From Candidatus Dechloromonas phosphoritropha (GTDB lineage Bacteria > Pseudomonadota > Gammaproteobacteria > Burkholderiales > Rhodocyclaceae), in assembly GCA_016722705.1 (NCBI GenBank), contig JADKGN010000001.1:868001-932000 (forward strand): 64,000 bases of DNA, given 5' to 3'. The notes beneath the pieces were generated by a model that was not told the DNA's origin, did no database searches, and worked only from the letters and a program-made list of their open reading frames with translations. A program made the translations under genes and the position numbers. This document shows positions 45,652 to 54,344 of the stretch, one piece after another; position 1 is the first letter of the stretch; each line of letters starts with the position of its first letter.

Positions 45652-46647
45652 ATGCTCCCCCTCGCCCGCTACCGCTTCCACGTGCGCGCCACGACGCCAC
45701 TGAACCTGCCCGAATGGCCCGGTTCCGCGCTGCGCGGCGCGTTCGGGCATGCGCTGCGCAAACTTGCCTGCATGACGCGGCAAAAGGAATGCTCGGGCTG
45801 CCCGCTGCACGGCACCTGCCCCTACCCGGCAATTTTTGCCCCGCCGCCGGTTGCCCATCGCCTGCAAAACTTCAGCCAGCCGCCCGCCCCCTACGTCATC
45901 GAACCCGCTGGCTGGGGCGCGCGACACCTGGCCACGGGAGAAAGCCATTACTTCGACATGGTGCTCGTCGGCCGCGCCCTGCGCGAACTCCCGCTCATCG
46001 CGCTCGCCTGGCGGCATGCCCTGCACAGCGGCATCGGCCCCGGCGACGGCCGGGCCGAACTGGCCGCCATCGGCCAGCTTGCCCTCGACGGCAGCGAACA
46101 CACTATCTACACCCCGGAATCCGGCAACTTCATGGAACATGAAACAGCCGCCCCGCAACCCCCCGCCGGCGTCGACCGGATCACCCTTGATCTGCTCAGC
46201 CCGCTGCGCCTGCAGGAAAACGGGCGCGCGCTGCCACCCAACCGCCTCACCGCGGAAGTCCTGCTCATGGCCAGCGTCCGGCGGGCCAGCCTGATGGCCG
46301 AATTCCACGGCATGGGCGCCCCCAGCTGGGATTTTTTGGCGCTCAAAATCGCGGCTGCCGCGGTCGACGGCGAAAAACAGCTCAAATGGCAGGACTGGAC
46401 GCGCCGCTCCTCGCGCCAGCAGAAACTCATGCAACTGGGCGGCGTCGTGGGTCGCTGGACGCTGCGCGGCAACCTCGCCCCCTTCATTCCCGCCCTGCAC
46501 CTCGGCCAATGGCTGCACCTCGGCAAGGAAACCGTTTTCGGCCTCGGACGCTACGTGCTGACACACAAGCCCGCGCCTTCTCCGGAAGACCCGGAACGCA
46601 GCCGCCAGGCCCTTGATTTGCAAAATGAAGTTGATGTACCGCAGTAA
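45652..46647 (+). CDS. cas6: Cas6 crRNA-processing endoribonuclease (PF10040 type)
   Basis: 331 aa. A RAMP protein with the opening RYRFHVRATTPLNLPEWPGSALRGAFGHALRKLAC and a cysteine cluster (CSGCPLHGTCPYPAIF). Its C-terminal glycine-rich loop is GKETVFGLGRYVLTHK, after which a 25-residue tail follows. It cleaves the repeat 3' of its hairpin to leave an 8-nt handle. The stop codon TAA (46645-46647) lies inside the first CRISPR repeat, so no leader separates gene and array. Confidence 0.9.
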   Translation: MLPLARYRFHVRATTPLNLPEWPGSALRGAFGHALRKLACMTRQKECSGCPLHGTCPYPAIFAPPPVAHRLQNFSQPPAPYVIEPAGWGARHLATGESHYFDMVLVGRALRELPLIALAWRHALHSGIGPGDGRAELAAIGQLALDGSEHTIYTPESGNFMEHETAAPQPPAGVDRITLDLLSPLRLQENGRALPPNRLTAEVLLMASVRRASLMAEFHGMGAPSWDFLALKIAAAAVDGEKQLKWQDWTRRSSRQQKLMQLGGVVGRWTLRGNLAPFIPALHLGQWLHLGKETVFGLGRYVLTHKPAPSPEDPERSRQALDLQNEVDVPQ

Positions 46648-48062
46648 CAATCCAGCCCTGAAATAAAAGGGATTAAGACCTGAAAAGCCGCCTGACATTG
46701 ACACTGCCCACAGTAACAATCCAGCCCTGAAATAAAAGGGATTAAGACCGGTAAGGCGAGCGCGTTGCGCGGCGTTGCCAACGTAACAATCCAGCCCTGA
46801 AATAAAAGGGATTAAGACTTGACTCGCCATCAACGTAGTCTAGCCAATACTGTAACAATCCAGCCCTGAAATAAAAGGGATTAAGACCCGGATTGAAGCC
46901 GGACCCAGATTCGTTCACCGTAACAATCCAGCCCTGAAATAAAAGGGATTAAGACTTGACCAGCAGACGGAGTTGCGAACGGTTTAGGTAACAATCCAGC
47001 CCTGAAATAAAAGGGATTAAGACAACTTCGGCGGCCGGTGCGCTGGCCGCTTTTTAGTAACAATCCAGCCCTGAAATAAAAGGGATTAAGACGGAGTATC
47101 CTTGATAATCACAGTCCCAGTGGTAACGTAACAATCCAGCCCTGAAATAAAAGGGATTAAGACGCCGACGCCTCGCGTAACACCACACTCACCATTTGTA
47201 ACAATCCAGCCCTGAAATAAAAGGGATTAAGACGCGCGCTCTCGGGCGTCTGCGGGTAGGGAAGCGGGTAACAATCCAGCCCTGAAATAAAAGGGATTAA
47301 GACCGAGTTGTTCGCTCTTGTGGGCAAGCAGCCTTTGGTAACAATCCAGCCCTGAAATAAAAGGGATTAAGACAAGCTTTCTCTGGCGAGCTTGTGCAGC
47401 TCCTTGGGTAACAATCCAGCCCTGAAATAAAAGGGATTAAGACGGCATTGCCACCGGTTTGCGGCCGGCGGTCATGTAACAATCCAGCCCTGAAATAAAA
47501 GGGATTAAGACATATTGGCCGGCTTGTTCTTGTAGAAGCGGCTGTAGTAACAATCCAGCCCTGAAATAAAAGGGATTAAGACCGTTGTGGTTTCACGGAT
47601 ACATCCCTCAGTTGGGTAACAATCCAGCCCTGAAATAAAAGGGATTAAGACCGGGGATGCCGAAGCGGTCGCGCAGGGCAGTAAGTAACAATCCAGCCCT
47701 GAAATAAAAGGGATTAAGACACTCTGTTCGATCTCCGCATCCAGCGTGACGGAGTAACAATCCAGCCCTGAAATAAAAGGGATTAAGACCGGGCGCCAGC
47801 GCAGTCTCGCGAATTCAGTGCCGTAACAATCCAGCCCTGAAATAAAAGGGATTAAGACGGAATTGTTCTCAACCTTGTCGACGTAGCTCGGTAACAATCC
47901 AGCCCTGAAATAAAAGGGATTAAGACCTTGTGCGTAGTGTAGCCCTTGCCTCCGTAGTGTAACAATCCAGCCCTGAAATAAAAGGGATTAAGACATATTA
48001 CCTGGCAGCTTTATTCCGTTCGGACCGTAACAATCCAGCCCTGAAATAAAAGGGATTAAGAC
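46644..48062 (+). CRISPR. CRISPR array, segment 1 (repeats 1-21)
   Basis: Twenty-one identical 36-bp repeats, beginning GTAACAATCCAGCCC and ending AAAAGGGATTAAGAC, separated by 20 unique spacers of about 32-35 bp. Each repeat can form a CCCT/AGGG hairpin, and cleavage 3' of it leaves the handle ATTAAGAC. This sets transcription to the plus strand, in line with cas6. Repeat 1 shares the cas6 stop codon. Spacer 6 (47024-47056) holds a terminator-like hairpin. Spacer 20 (47995-48026) is related to spacer 25. Confidence 0.98.
47031..47055 (+). terminator. Terminator-like hairpin within spacer 6
   Basis: GCGGCC-(8 nt)-GGCCGC followed by TTTTT on the transcribed strand of the array. It resembles a Rho-independent terminator captured as a spacer and might reduce transcription of the spacers behind it. 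Confidence 0.4.
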
Positions 48063-48097
48063 AACGGAGCGTCGAGGCACCCTTCATAGCGCGCCGT

Positions 48098-49221
48098 GGC
48101 GTTGGCGCAATATAATGTCATGCACTGCCCTGTGGTGGGGTTTTGAAGCGAAAGAGGACTTCAGATGGCAGCAAAGACCAGGATAGACGACAGCCCGGCG
48201 AAGGTGAAATACCGCTACCGGGTGAAGAACTGGGCGGAATACGACCGTGCGCTGGTCAATCGCGGCAACCTGACGATCTGGTTTGACGAGGACAGCGTGG
48301 CCAAGACCTGGAAGCCGCCGCGTCCGGTGGGTCGAGGCAAACCGGGCACGTACTCGGAGGTCGCGATTCAAACCTGCCTGACGCTCAAGACCCTGTTCCG
48401 TCTGCCCTATCGGGCGACCGAAGGTCTGCTCAAATCGCTGATGCGCCTGTGTGCGCTGGACCTGCCGGTGCCGGACCACACCCACATGTCGCGCCGGGCG
48501 GCGACGCTGGAAGTCAAGATTCCCCGGCGTCCGAGAGTTGGCGCCACGCATGTCGTGGTCGACTCGACCGGGCTGAAGATATTCGGGGAAGGCGAATGGA
48601 AGGTTCGCCAACACGGTGTCGGCAAACGCCGCACTTGGCGCAAGATTCACCTGGCCGTCGATGAGACGGCCAAGGACATCATCGGGATTGAAGTGACGAC
48701 GGCGGACTGGCACGACAGCGAAGTCTTCCCTGATCTGTTGGCACAAGTCGACGGTGACGTCGGTCAAGTCTCGGCGGATGGCGCCTACGATACCGAAGGG
48801 ACGCACGCCGCCATTCGTCAGCGGGAAGCCAGGGTAACGATTCCGCCTCGCGAGGGTGCTGTGCTTTGGGGGAATGACCATCCGCGCGATGCCCTCCTGG
48901 CCGAGATCGAAACCCAAGGGCGAGCGGGATGGAAGGAAGCCTCCGGCTACCACCGACGCAGCATTGCCGAAAACATGATGTATCGGCTCAAGCAATTGGG
49001 CGGTCGACTCTTCTCCCGCGAGTTTGACCGGCAGGTTGCCGAGAGCCATGTTCGAGTGGCAATCATCAACCAGTTCACCTACCTCGGCATGCCGAAATCC
49101 GTCCGCGCTGGGCAAATTGCGCCTGCGGCATGAATCAGGATGGGGATAGGGGGAATTCATACTGAAAATCGCGAAAGCAAGCCATTGTTATATAAGCGAT
49201 GCCTAATAGTGCACCAACGCC
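48098..49221 (+). mobile_element. IS903-like IS5-family element X in the array
   Basis: 1124 bp with inverted ends GGCGTTGGCGCAATAT and (inverse) GGCGTTGGTGCACTAT, and a perfect 9-bp target duplication as is usual for the IS903 group. It is identical in length and apparently in sequence to element Y. Confidence 0.9.
48165..49133 (+). CDS. IS903-like transposase (X)
   Basis: 322 aa, MAAKTRIDDSPAKVKYRYRVKNWAEYDRAL... The IS5/IS903 DDE blocks are intact: VVDSTGLKIFGEGEW (first Asp), DGAYDTEGTHAAI (second Asp), and the Glu region RRSIAENMMYRLKQLGGRLFSR. AAAGAGGA lies before the ATG. Codon text is identical to the copy at 49775, indicating recent transposition or recombination. Confidence 0.95.
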   Translation: MAAKTRIDDSPAKVKYRYRVKNWAEYDRALVNRGNLTIWFDEDSVAKTWKPPRPVGRGKPGTYSEVAIQTCLTLKTLFRLPYRATEGLLKSLMRLCALDLPVPDHTHMSRRAATLEVKIPRRPRVGATHVVVDSTGLKIFGEGEWKVRQHGVGKRRTWRKIHLAVDETAKDIIGIEVTTADWHDSEVFPDLLAQVDGDVGQVSADGAYDTEGTHAAIRQREARVTIPPREGAVLWGNDHPRDALLAEIETQGRAGWKEASGYHRRSIAENMMYRLKQLGGRLFSREFDRQVAESHVRVAIINQFTYLGMPKSVRAGQIAPAA

Positions 49222-49228
49222 GCGCGCC

Positions 49229-49676
49229 GTAACAATCCAGCCCTGAAATAAAAGGGATTAAGACGGACCAACTCCATATATTTCCCTGGCGTGCCACGTA
49301 ACAATCCAGCCCTGAAATAAAAGGGATTAAGACCACGATCGGCGCCGTTGTAGACATTCTTCATTCGTAACAATCCAGCCCTGAAATAAAAGGGATTAAG
49401 ACTCCGTCATGCTCCATTAGTCAAGAAGTTTTAAACGTAACAATCCAGCCCTGAAATAAAAGGGATTAAGACTTTCCTGGCAGCTTTATTCCATTCGGCC
49501 CTGGGTAACAATCCAGCCCTGAAATAAAAGGGATTAAGACGGCAACCGCGAGCGTTACCTCGCGGCTTTGCCTGTAACAATCCAGCCCTGAAATAAAAGG
49601 GATTAAGACCAATTGCCGCACTGCATCCGCTGCGCTGAAGGTAACAATCCAGCCCTGAAATAAAAGGGATTAAGAC
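49229..49676 (+). CRISPR. CRISPR array, segment 2 (repeats 22-28)
   Basis: Seven further identical repeats with six intact spacers between them. After repeat 28 there are 31 bases (49677-49707) before element Y. Spacer 25 (49473-49504) overlaps spacer 20 over 29 nt with three mismatches. Spacer 26 contains an inverted repeat CCGCGAG/CTCGCGG. Confidence 0.98.
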
Positions 49677-49707
49677 CTCCCGTCCATACGGGATATGCGC
49701 TTGAAGC

Positions 49708-50831
49708 GGCGTTGGCGCAATATAATGTCATGCACTGCCCTGTGGTGGGGTTTTGAAGCGAAAGAGGACTTCAGATGGCAGCAAAGACCAGGATAGACGA
49801 CAGCCCGGCGAAGGTGAAATACCGCTACCGGGTGAAGAACTGGGCGGAATACGACCGTGCGCTGGTCAATCGCGGCAACCTGACGATCTGGTTTGACGAG
49901 GACAGCGTGGCCAAGACCTGGAAGCCGCCGCGTCCGGTGGGTCGAGGCAAACCGGGCACGTACTCGGAGGTCGCGATTCAAACCTGCCTGACGCTCAAGA
50001 CCCTGTTCCGTCTGCCCTATCGGGCGACCGAAGGTCTGCTCAAATCGCTGATGCGCCTGTGTGCGCTGGACCTGCCGGTGCCGGACCACACCCACATGTC
50101 GCGCCGGGCGGCGACGCTGGAAGTCAAGATTCCCCGGCGTCCGAGAGTTGGCGCCACGCATGTCGTGGTCGACTCGACCGGGCTGAAGATATTCGGGGAA
50201 GGCGAATGGAAGGTTCGCCAACACGGTGTCGGCAAACGCCGCACTTGGCGCAAGATTCACCTGGCCGTCGATGAGACGGCCAAGGACATCATCGGGATTG
50301 AAGTGACGACGGCGGACTGGCACGACAGCGAAGTCTTCCCTGATCTGTTGGCACAAGTCGACGGTGACGTCGGTCAAGTCTCGGCGGATGGCGCCTACGA
50401 TACCGAAGGGACGCACGCCGCCATTCGTCAGCGGGAAGCCAGGGTAACGATTCCGCCTCGCGAGGGTGCTGTGCTTTGGGGGAATGACCATCCGCGCGAT
50501 GCCCTCCTGGCCGAGATCGAAACCCAAGGGCGAGCGGGATGGAAGGAAGCCTCCGGCTACCACCGACGCAGCATTGCCGAAAACATGATGTATCGGCTCA
50601 AGCAATTGGGCGGTCGACTCTTCTCCCGCGAGTTTGACCGGCAGGTTGCCGAGAGCCATGTTCGAGTGGCAATCATCAACCAGTTCACCTACCTCGGCAT
50701 GCCGAAATCCGTCCGCGCTGGGCAAATTGCGCCTGCGGCATGAATCAGGATGGGGATAGGGGGAATTCATACTGAAAATCGCGAAAGCAAGCCATTGTTA
50801 TATAAGCGATGCCTAATAGTGCACCAACGCC
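49708..50831 (+). mobile_element. IS903-like IS5-family element Y in the array
   Basis: Same 1124 bp and same ends as X, but the adjoining nonamers differ (GCTTGAAGC on the left, GCGGCAAAG on the right). It was therefore not left by a simple insertion. Recombination between two copies, with loss of the array units between them, is the likely cause. Confidence 0.9.
49775..50743 (+). CDS. IS903-like transposase (Y)
   Basis: 322 aa, same protein as at 48165, with all catalytic blocks present (VVDSTGLKIFG, DGAYDTEG, RRSIAENMMYRLK). It lies in the same orientation as X, about 0.5 kb of array away, so direct-repeat recombination could delete the middle of the array. Confidence 0.95.
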   Translation: MAAKTRIDDSPAKVKYRYRVKNWAEYDRALVNRGNLTIWFDEDSVAKTWKPPRPVGRGKPGTYSEVAIQTCLTLKTLFRLPYRATEGLLKSLMRLCALDLPVPDHTHMSRRAATLEVKIPRRPRVGATHVVVDSTGLKIFGEGEWKVRQHGVGKRRTWRKIHLAVDETAKDIIGIEVTTADWHDSEVFPDLLAQVDGDVGQVSADGAYDTEGTHAAIRQREARVTIPPREGAVLWGNDHPRDALLAEIETQGRAGWKEASGYHRRSIAENMMYRLKQLGGRLFSREFDRQVAESHVRVAIINQFTYLGMPKSVRAGQIAPAA

Positions 50832-50846
50832 GCGGCAAAGTCTTTT

Positions 50847-50925
50847 GTAACAATCCAGCCCTGAAATAAAAGGGATTAAGACAAATCGTGAAGGCTGACG
50901 GTTTGTTTCATGGTGGTAACAATCC
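50847..50925 (+). CRISPR. CRISPR array, segment 3 (repeat 29 and broken repeat 30)
   Basis: One full repeat (50847-50882), one spacer (50883-50915), then only the first ten bases of the next repeat (GTAACAATCC) before IS4-family copy 3. The array end, including any degenerate terminal repeat, is missing. Confidence 0.95.
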
Positions 50926-52316
50926 CAATCCTCGTGACTTAGCACTTATGCATATTTTCTAGTCGATGCCGGAAAGTATTCGATACGGGTTATAATATGT
51001 TTCCTAACATATTGATATTTATAGGTTAAATATGACGGCCTAAATATGTCGATGTGCTTTCCCGGCTTGCTGACTTCATTCAGAGCCCAGCCTTTCGCGA
51101 AGCGGCTCGCCGCGATCCCCGGCATTTCACGCGCCAGCGTGATTTGCCCTTTCCCGAGCTGATTGCCTTTCTGCTCTCCGGTGTGCGCGGTGCCGTGCAG
51201 GGCGAACTTGATGCGTTCTTTGCCCTGCTGGCGCGACGAGCCCGCCTGTGTCGCGTGGTGACCGCCAGCGCCTTTTCCAAGGCGCGCAGCCGCCTTTTTG
51301 CCGATGTCTTCGATCCGCTCAACATAGAGCTGCTGCGGCTGGTCGATGAGTCCCTGACGGCTCAGTTACTGTGGCAGGGATTGCGGGTTTTGGCCGCCGA
51401 TGCGTCGAAGGTTCGCCTGACCTTGCTCAATCACGAGGGAAAACGCTGCGTGCGTGAAGCCACCGTGTTCGGCTTGTTTCGTCCCGGCATCGAGCTCTTT
51501 GATTCGCTGATTCTGCACAGTCCGCTGGTCGGCGAGCGGCAGATGCTGTTCGAACGCCTGGACCGGTTCGACCGGAACGATATGCTGGTGCTCGATCGCG
51601 GTTATCCGGGGTCGTGGCTGGTGGCCGCCTTGCTGCATCGGGAGATTCCCTTTTGCATGCGCTGCGATTCGTCGTCGACCTTTGCCGCCATCACGCAGTT
51701 CATGCGCTCCGGCCAGGACGACACCGTGGTGACCCTGCCACCGCCGAATCGCCGGGATGCCGTTGATTATGAGTGTCCCCGCCAGGCCTCGACCGTGCGC
51801 CTGATCCGCCAGGTGACACCCGCCGGTAAGGTACGCGTGCTCATGACGTCCTTGCTCGACAGTGCGCAGTATCCGGCGCCTGCATTCGCAGATCTCTATC
51901 ATCGGCGCTGGCGCATCGAAGAGGCCTTCAAGCGCCTCAAGCATCGCCTGTCGCTTGAGCATACGTCTGGCTTGACCTGGCTCGCGGCCTGTCAGGACGT
52001 CGGCGCCAAGATGCTCTGCGACAACCTCAATGCGCTGGCGGTCTATCTGGCCACGGAGCACCTCATCGCCCCAGATTCGCCGTGGCGTGTCAATCGCACC
52101 TTGGCTTTCTCGCATCTGCGCCGTCTGCTGCCCCAAGTGCTCACCGGCCGCCTTCGCTTGACCTCGCGCATCGTCGCCGCACTGTTCTCCGAGATTGTCC
52201 TGAACCTTCAAAAATTCATCCCCAACCGAAACCGACCGCGACCTATTCGACCCAAGCCACACAAGTCTCATGCCTACAAAACCGCTCCATGACAAGATGC
52301 TAAGTCACGAGGATTG
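50926..52316 (+). mobile_element. IS4-family element, copy 3, ending the array
   Basis: 1391 bp. Left end CAATCCTCGTGACTTAGC at 50926, right end GCTAAGTCACGAGGATTG to 52316. The left flank is the first 10 bp of a CRISPR repeat. The right flank is the interior of another IS and does not repeat it, so sequence was lost or exchanged after insertion. Confidence 0.9.
51054..52292 (+). CDS. IS4-family transposase, intact copy 3
   Basis: 412 aa from a GTG at 51054 (no in-frame ATG between it and the upstream TGA). Conserved blocks are LAADASKVRLTLL (first Asp), VLDRGYPGSWLVAALL (second Asp) and YHRRWRIEEAFKRLKHRLSLEHTSGLTWL (Y-(2)R-(3)E). This is the only unbroken transposase of this type in the window with its natural start codon and could mobilise the other two copies. 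Confidence 0.9.
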   Translation: MLSRLADFIQSPAFREAARRDPRHFTRQRDLPFPELIAFLLSGVRGAVQGELDAFFALLARRARLCRVVTASAFSKARSRLFADVFDPLNIELLRLVDESLTAQLLWQGLRVLAADASKVRLTLLNHEGKRCVREATVFGLFRPGIELFDSLILHSPLVGERQMLFERLDRFDRNDMLVLDRGYPGSWLVAALLHREIPFCMRCDSSSTFAAITQFMRSGQDDTVVTLPPPNRRDAVDYECPRQASTVRLIRQVTPAGKVRVLMTSLLDSAQYPAPAFADLYHRRWRIEEAFKRLKHRLSLEHTSGLTWLAACQDVGAKMLCDNLNALAVYLATEHLIAPDSPWRVNRTLAFSHLRRLLPQVLTGRLRLTSRIVAALFSEIVLNLQKFIPNRNRPRPIRPKPHKSHAYKTAP

Positions 52317-53096
52317 ATTTCCGTACCACCAAGGCGGCGGTGAAGATGCATACGCTGCTCGACTTGTGACCAGAGGAAATCCCTGTGGGACGCGGCAGTA
52401 TTCCCGGTTTTATCCACGTCTCCGACGGGAAACTGCACGATGTCCATGCGCTGGACTTGCTGACCCCGGAAGCCGGTGCGATTTACGTCATGGATCGCGG
52501 TTATGTTGATTTCGCCCGCTTGCACAGGCTGCATCAGGCGGGGGCTTTCTTCGTGACCCGTGCCAAATCGAACCTGAATTCCCATCGCGTCTATTCGGCG
52601 CCAACCGACCGCAGTACCGGTATTCTCTGCGACCAGACGATTGCCCTGGATGGCTATTACACCCGGCGCGACTATCCTGCCCAGTAGCGGCGTGTTCGAT
52701 TCAAGGATGCCGAGACCGGAAAAACGCTCGTCTTCCTCACCAACCAGATGATCTTGCCGGCAGCAACGATCTGCGCGCTTTACAAAAGCCGCTGGCAGGT
52801 CGAGTTGTTCTTCAAGTGGATCAAGCAGCATCTTCGAATCAAACAGTTCTTCGGTACTTCAGAGAACGCGGTCAAGACGCAAATCTGGATCGCGGTGTCG
52901 GTCTATGTGTTGGTCGCCATTGTTCGGAAAAAATTGAAGCTCGACGTTTCCCTCTACACTTTGCTACAGGTTTTATCCCCCACCCTATTCGAGAAAATGA
53001 CCTTGCAGCAGGCGTTCCCAGGAAAGAAATACAATTCAGAAGATAGTGCCCTCAGCAACCAATTGAATCTGTTCATGATTTAACCGGACAGTAGTA
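52317..53096 (+). pseudogene. Truncated DUF4372-type IS4 element
   Basis: The 3' 780 bp of the element found whole at 14328-15667, cut on its left by IS4 copy 3. It keeps the same TGA-AGAGGA-GTG insert (TGA at 52366-52368), the frame from a GTG at 52385, and the right end ACCGGACAGTAGT. A second lesion, TAG at 52685-52687 (CAG-TAG where the other copy reads TTG), stops the downstream ORF. It cannot encode transposase. Confidence 0.85.
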
Positions 53097-53141
53097 TTAA
53101 TAGATATTGGCAAGTTTCTGAAAAAATTCTTTTTTGATCAT

Positions 53142-53366
53142 TCATACAGGTGCGTTGCGCTCCAGGCAAAGGGTAAGCGGGCTGAAGCCGCGAGCCAGAT
53201 CCAGCCGCGCCACGAGCTCGCCGAGCGCCTCGATCATGTGCTTGGTGGTGGCATTTCATGCGCAGGGAACCGGAAACTCCTTGTGCCACAGTTCGCCTGG
53301 CAGGAAGTCGTCGAGTTCCTCGTGGAAGCGAAATGTCGTGGTAACTATGTGCCTGCAATGACAAAC
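53142..53366 (-). pseudogene. Remnant of a Mut7-C family gene
   Basis: Two reverse-strand pieces in different frames resemble the ends of a Mut7-C/ubiquitin-like-domain protein. One, at 53366-53256, reads VTTTFRFHEELDDFLPGELWHKEF. The other, at 53252-53142, reads ATTKHMIEALGELVARLDLARGFSPLTLCLERNAPV, where N-terminal-like and C-terminal-like motifs are joined directly. The middle of the gene is gone. Resemblance is from recalled family patterns and needs a search. Confidence 0.4.
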
Positions 53367-53451
53367 AGGCACGAAAGATCACGCACTAACCTCTCGCAAC
53401 CAGAAGCACCGGACTGGCAATACATCGACTCAACTGCTTAAAATAGGCCTG

Positions 53452-53988
53452 ATGAAAGTTCTTCGCGGATCCATTCTCCCTTGTTGTCGCTTCCTGGCGG
53501 TAGCCGTGCTCTCGGGAACACTGCTGAACGGTTGCAATTCGACAAAGGTTCCGCGTTCATATCAGACCGAAACGTTTCCCAGCGAGACCCCCTTTGAGTA
53601 TTACAGCAGCCGCGATCCCGAGGGCGCGTGTGAAGTCGCCAAACGCGCATTGTTGAGTCAGGGGTATCAGGTCGACGAATCGAAACCTCGCAACATACGG
53701 GGTGAAAAGTATTTTCGGCCCAAGACCGATGAAGCAACCAGACTGTCGATCATACTTGTCTGCCTACCCAGCAATCTAGGGACCGTCATCTACGCGAGCG
53801 GGCTGGAAACACAGTTCGAGATGAAATCCAAAGGGAGCAGTGCCGGCGTGAGCGTCCCCGCTCTGGGTTCCCTTTCCCTGCCCTGGTCACTTGACAAGGA
53901 CACCTTGGTGAAAGTCGGCGAGGAAACCGTGACCGACTCCAAGTTTTATAAACGGCTGTTCGAACTGATCAGGATGCTCGATGATTGA
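53452..53988 (+). CDS. DUF2242-type lipoprotein
   Basis: 178 aa. A signal peptide ending in a lipobox (LLNGCNS) places it on a membrane facing the periplasm. The mature part (FPSETPFEYYSSRDPEGACEVAKRALLSQGYQVDE...KYFRPKTDE) fits the uncharacterised DUF2242 family of betaproteobacteria. No function is known. It stands alone between IS debris and the repeat-element copy B. Confidence 0.7.
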   Translation: MKVLRGSILPCCRFLAVAVLSGTLLNGCNSTKVPRSYQTETFPSETPFEYYSSRDPEGACEVAKRALLSQGYQVDESKPRNIRGEKYFRPKTDEATRLSIILVCLPSNLGTVIYASGLETQFEMKSKGSSAGVSVPALGSLSLPWSLDKDTLVKVGEETVTDSKFYKRLFELIRMLDD

Positions 53989-54344
53989 ACCAGCAATTCT
54001 TGCGGTTTGGCCATCCTGAATTCCCAAGACCAGCCGCGCTCTTCTCTGCGGTGGTCACGGTAGCCTGGACAGCCACCGAGGTGGAATAAGCCAAGGCTGG
54101 TTCCGAGGAGATGGTTTTGACTATCCCGGATTTTATACAGATTGGATCGAGCGCTGTGGAGCTTCTGGGCAGCCGCCGACCAGTGGGCAAGCGGTGGGAA
54201 ACGCATCGCGTTTTCCACCGTTTGTCCATTGGGAACTGGTGCAGCCGGCTGTCCAAAAATCCACAGTGCCCACGCTATTGCTCTTGCAAACCACCGGCGC
54301 GCGTCAAGGTAGTTGTCGCCTCGGTCATGCAGCCAGCGGTTGAA
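53989..54344. other. Gap without a recognised gene
   Basis: 356 bp between the lipoprotein and element B. A reverse-strand frame (to 54362) reads FNRWLHDRGDNYLDARRWFARAIAWAL, which looks partly protein-like. It is cut by element B and gave no family, so it may be the tail of an interrupted gene. Confidence 0.35.

Larger units (their letters stand above)
48089..49230. repeat. 9-bp target duplication around the first IS903-like copy
   Basis: GCGCGCCGT occurs at 48089-48097 and 49222-49230. The final GT is the start of repeat 22, so the element entered exactly across the spacer 21/repeat 22 junction and left both usable. Confidence 0.9.

Noticed and set aside
46551..46833. Array transcribed from the reverse strand
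   Set aside because: The hairpin followed by ATTAAGAC gives an 8-nt handle only on the plus strand, and cas6 reads into the array on that strand.
46551..47897. Reverse-strand ORFs with repeated peptide VLIPFISGLDCY
   Set aside because: They are the CRISPR repeats read in the antisense direction; the periodic peptide is an artefact of 36-bp repeats with spacers near 33 bp.
48084..50770. 358- and 366-codon reverse ORFs over the IS903-like elements
   Set aside because: Antisense to transposases with all DDE blocks; they differ from each other only where they run into the flanks.
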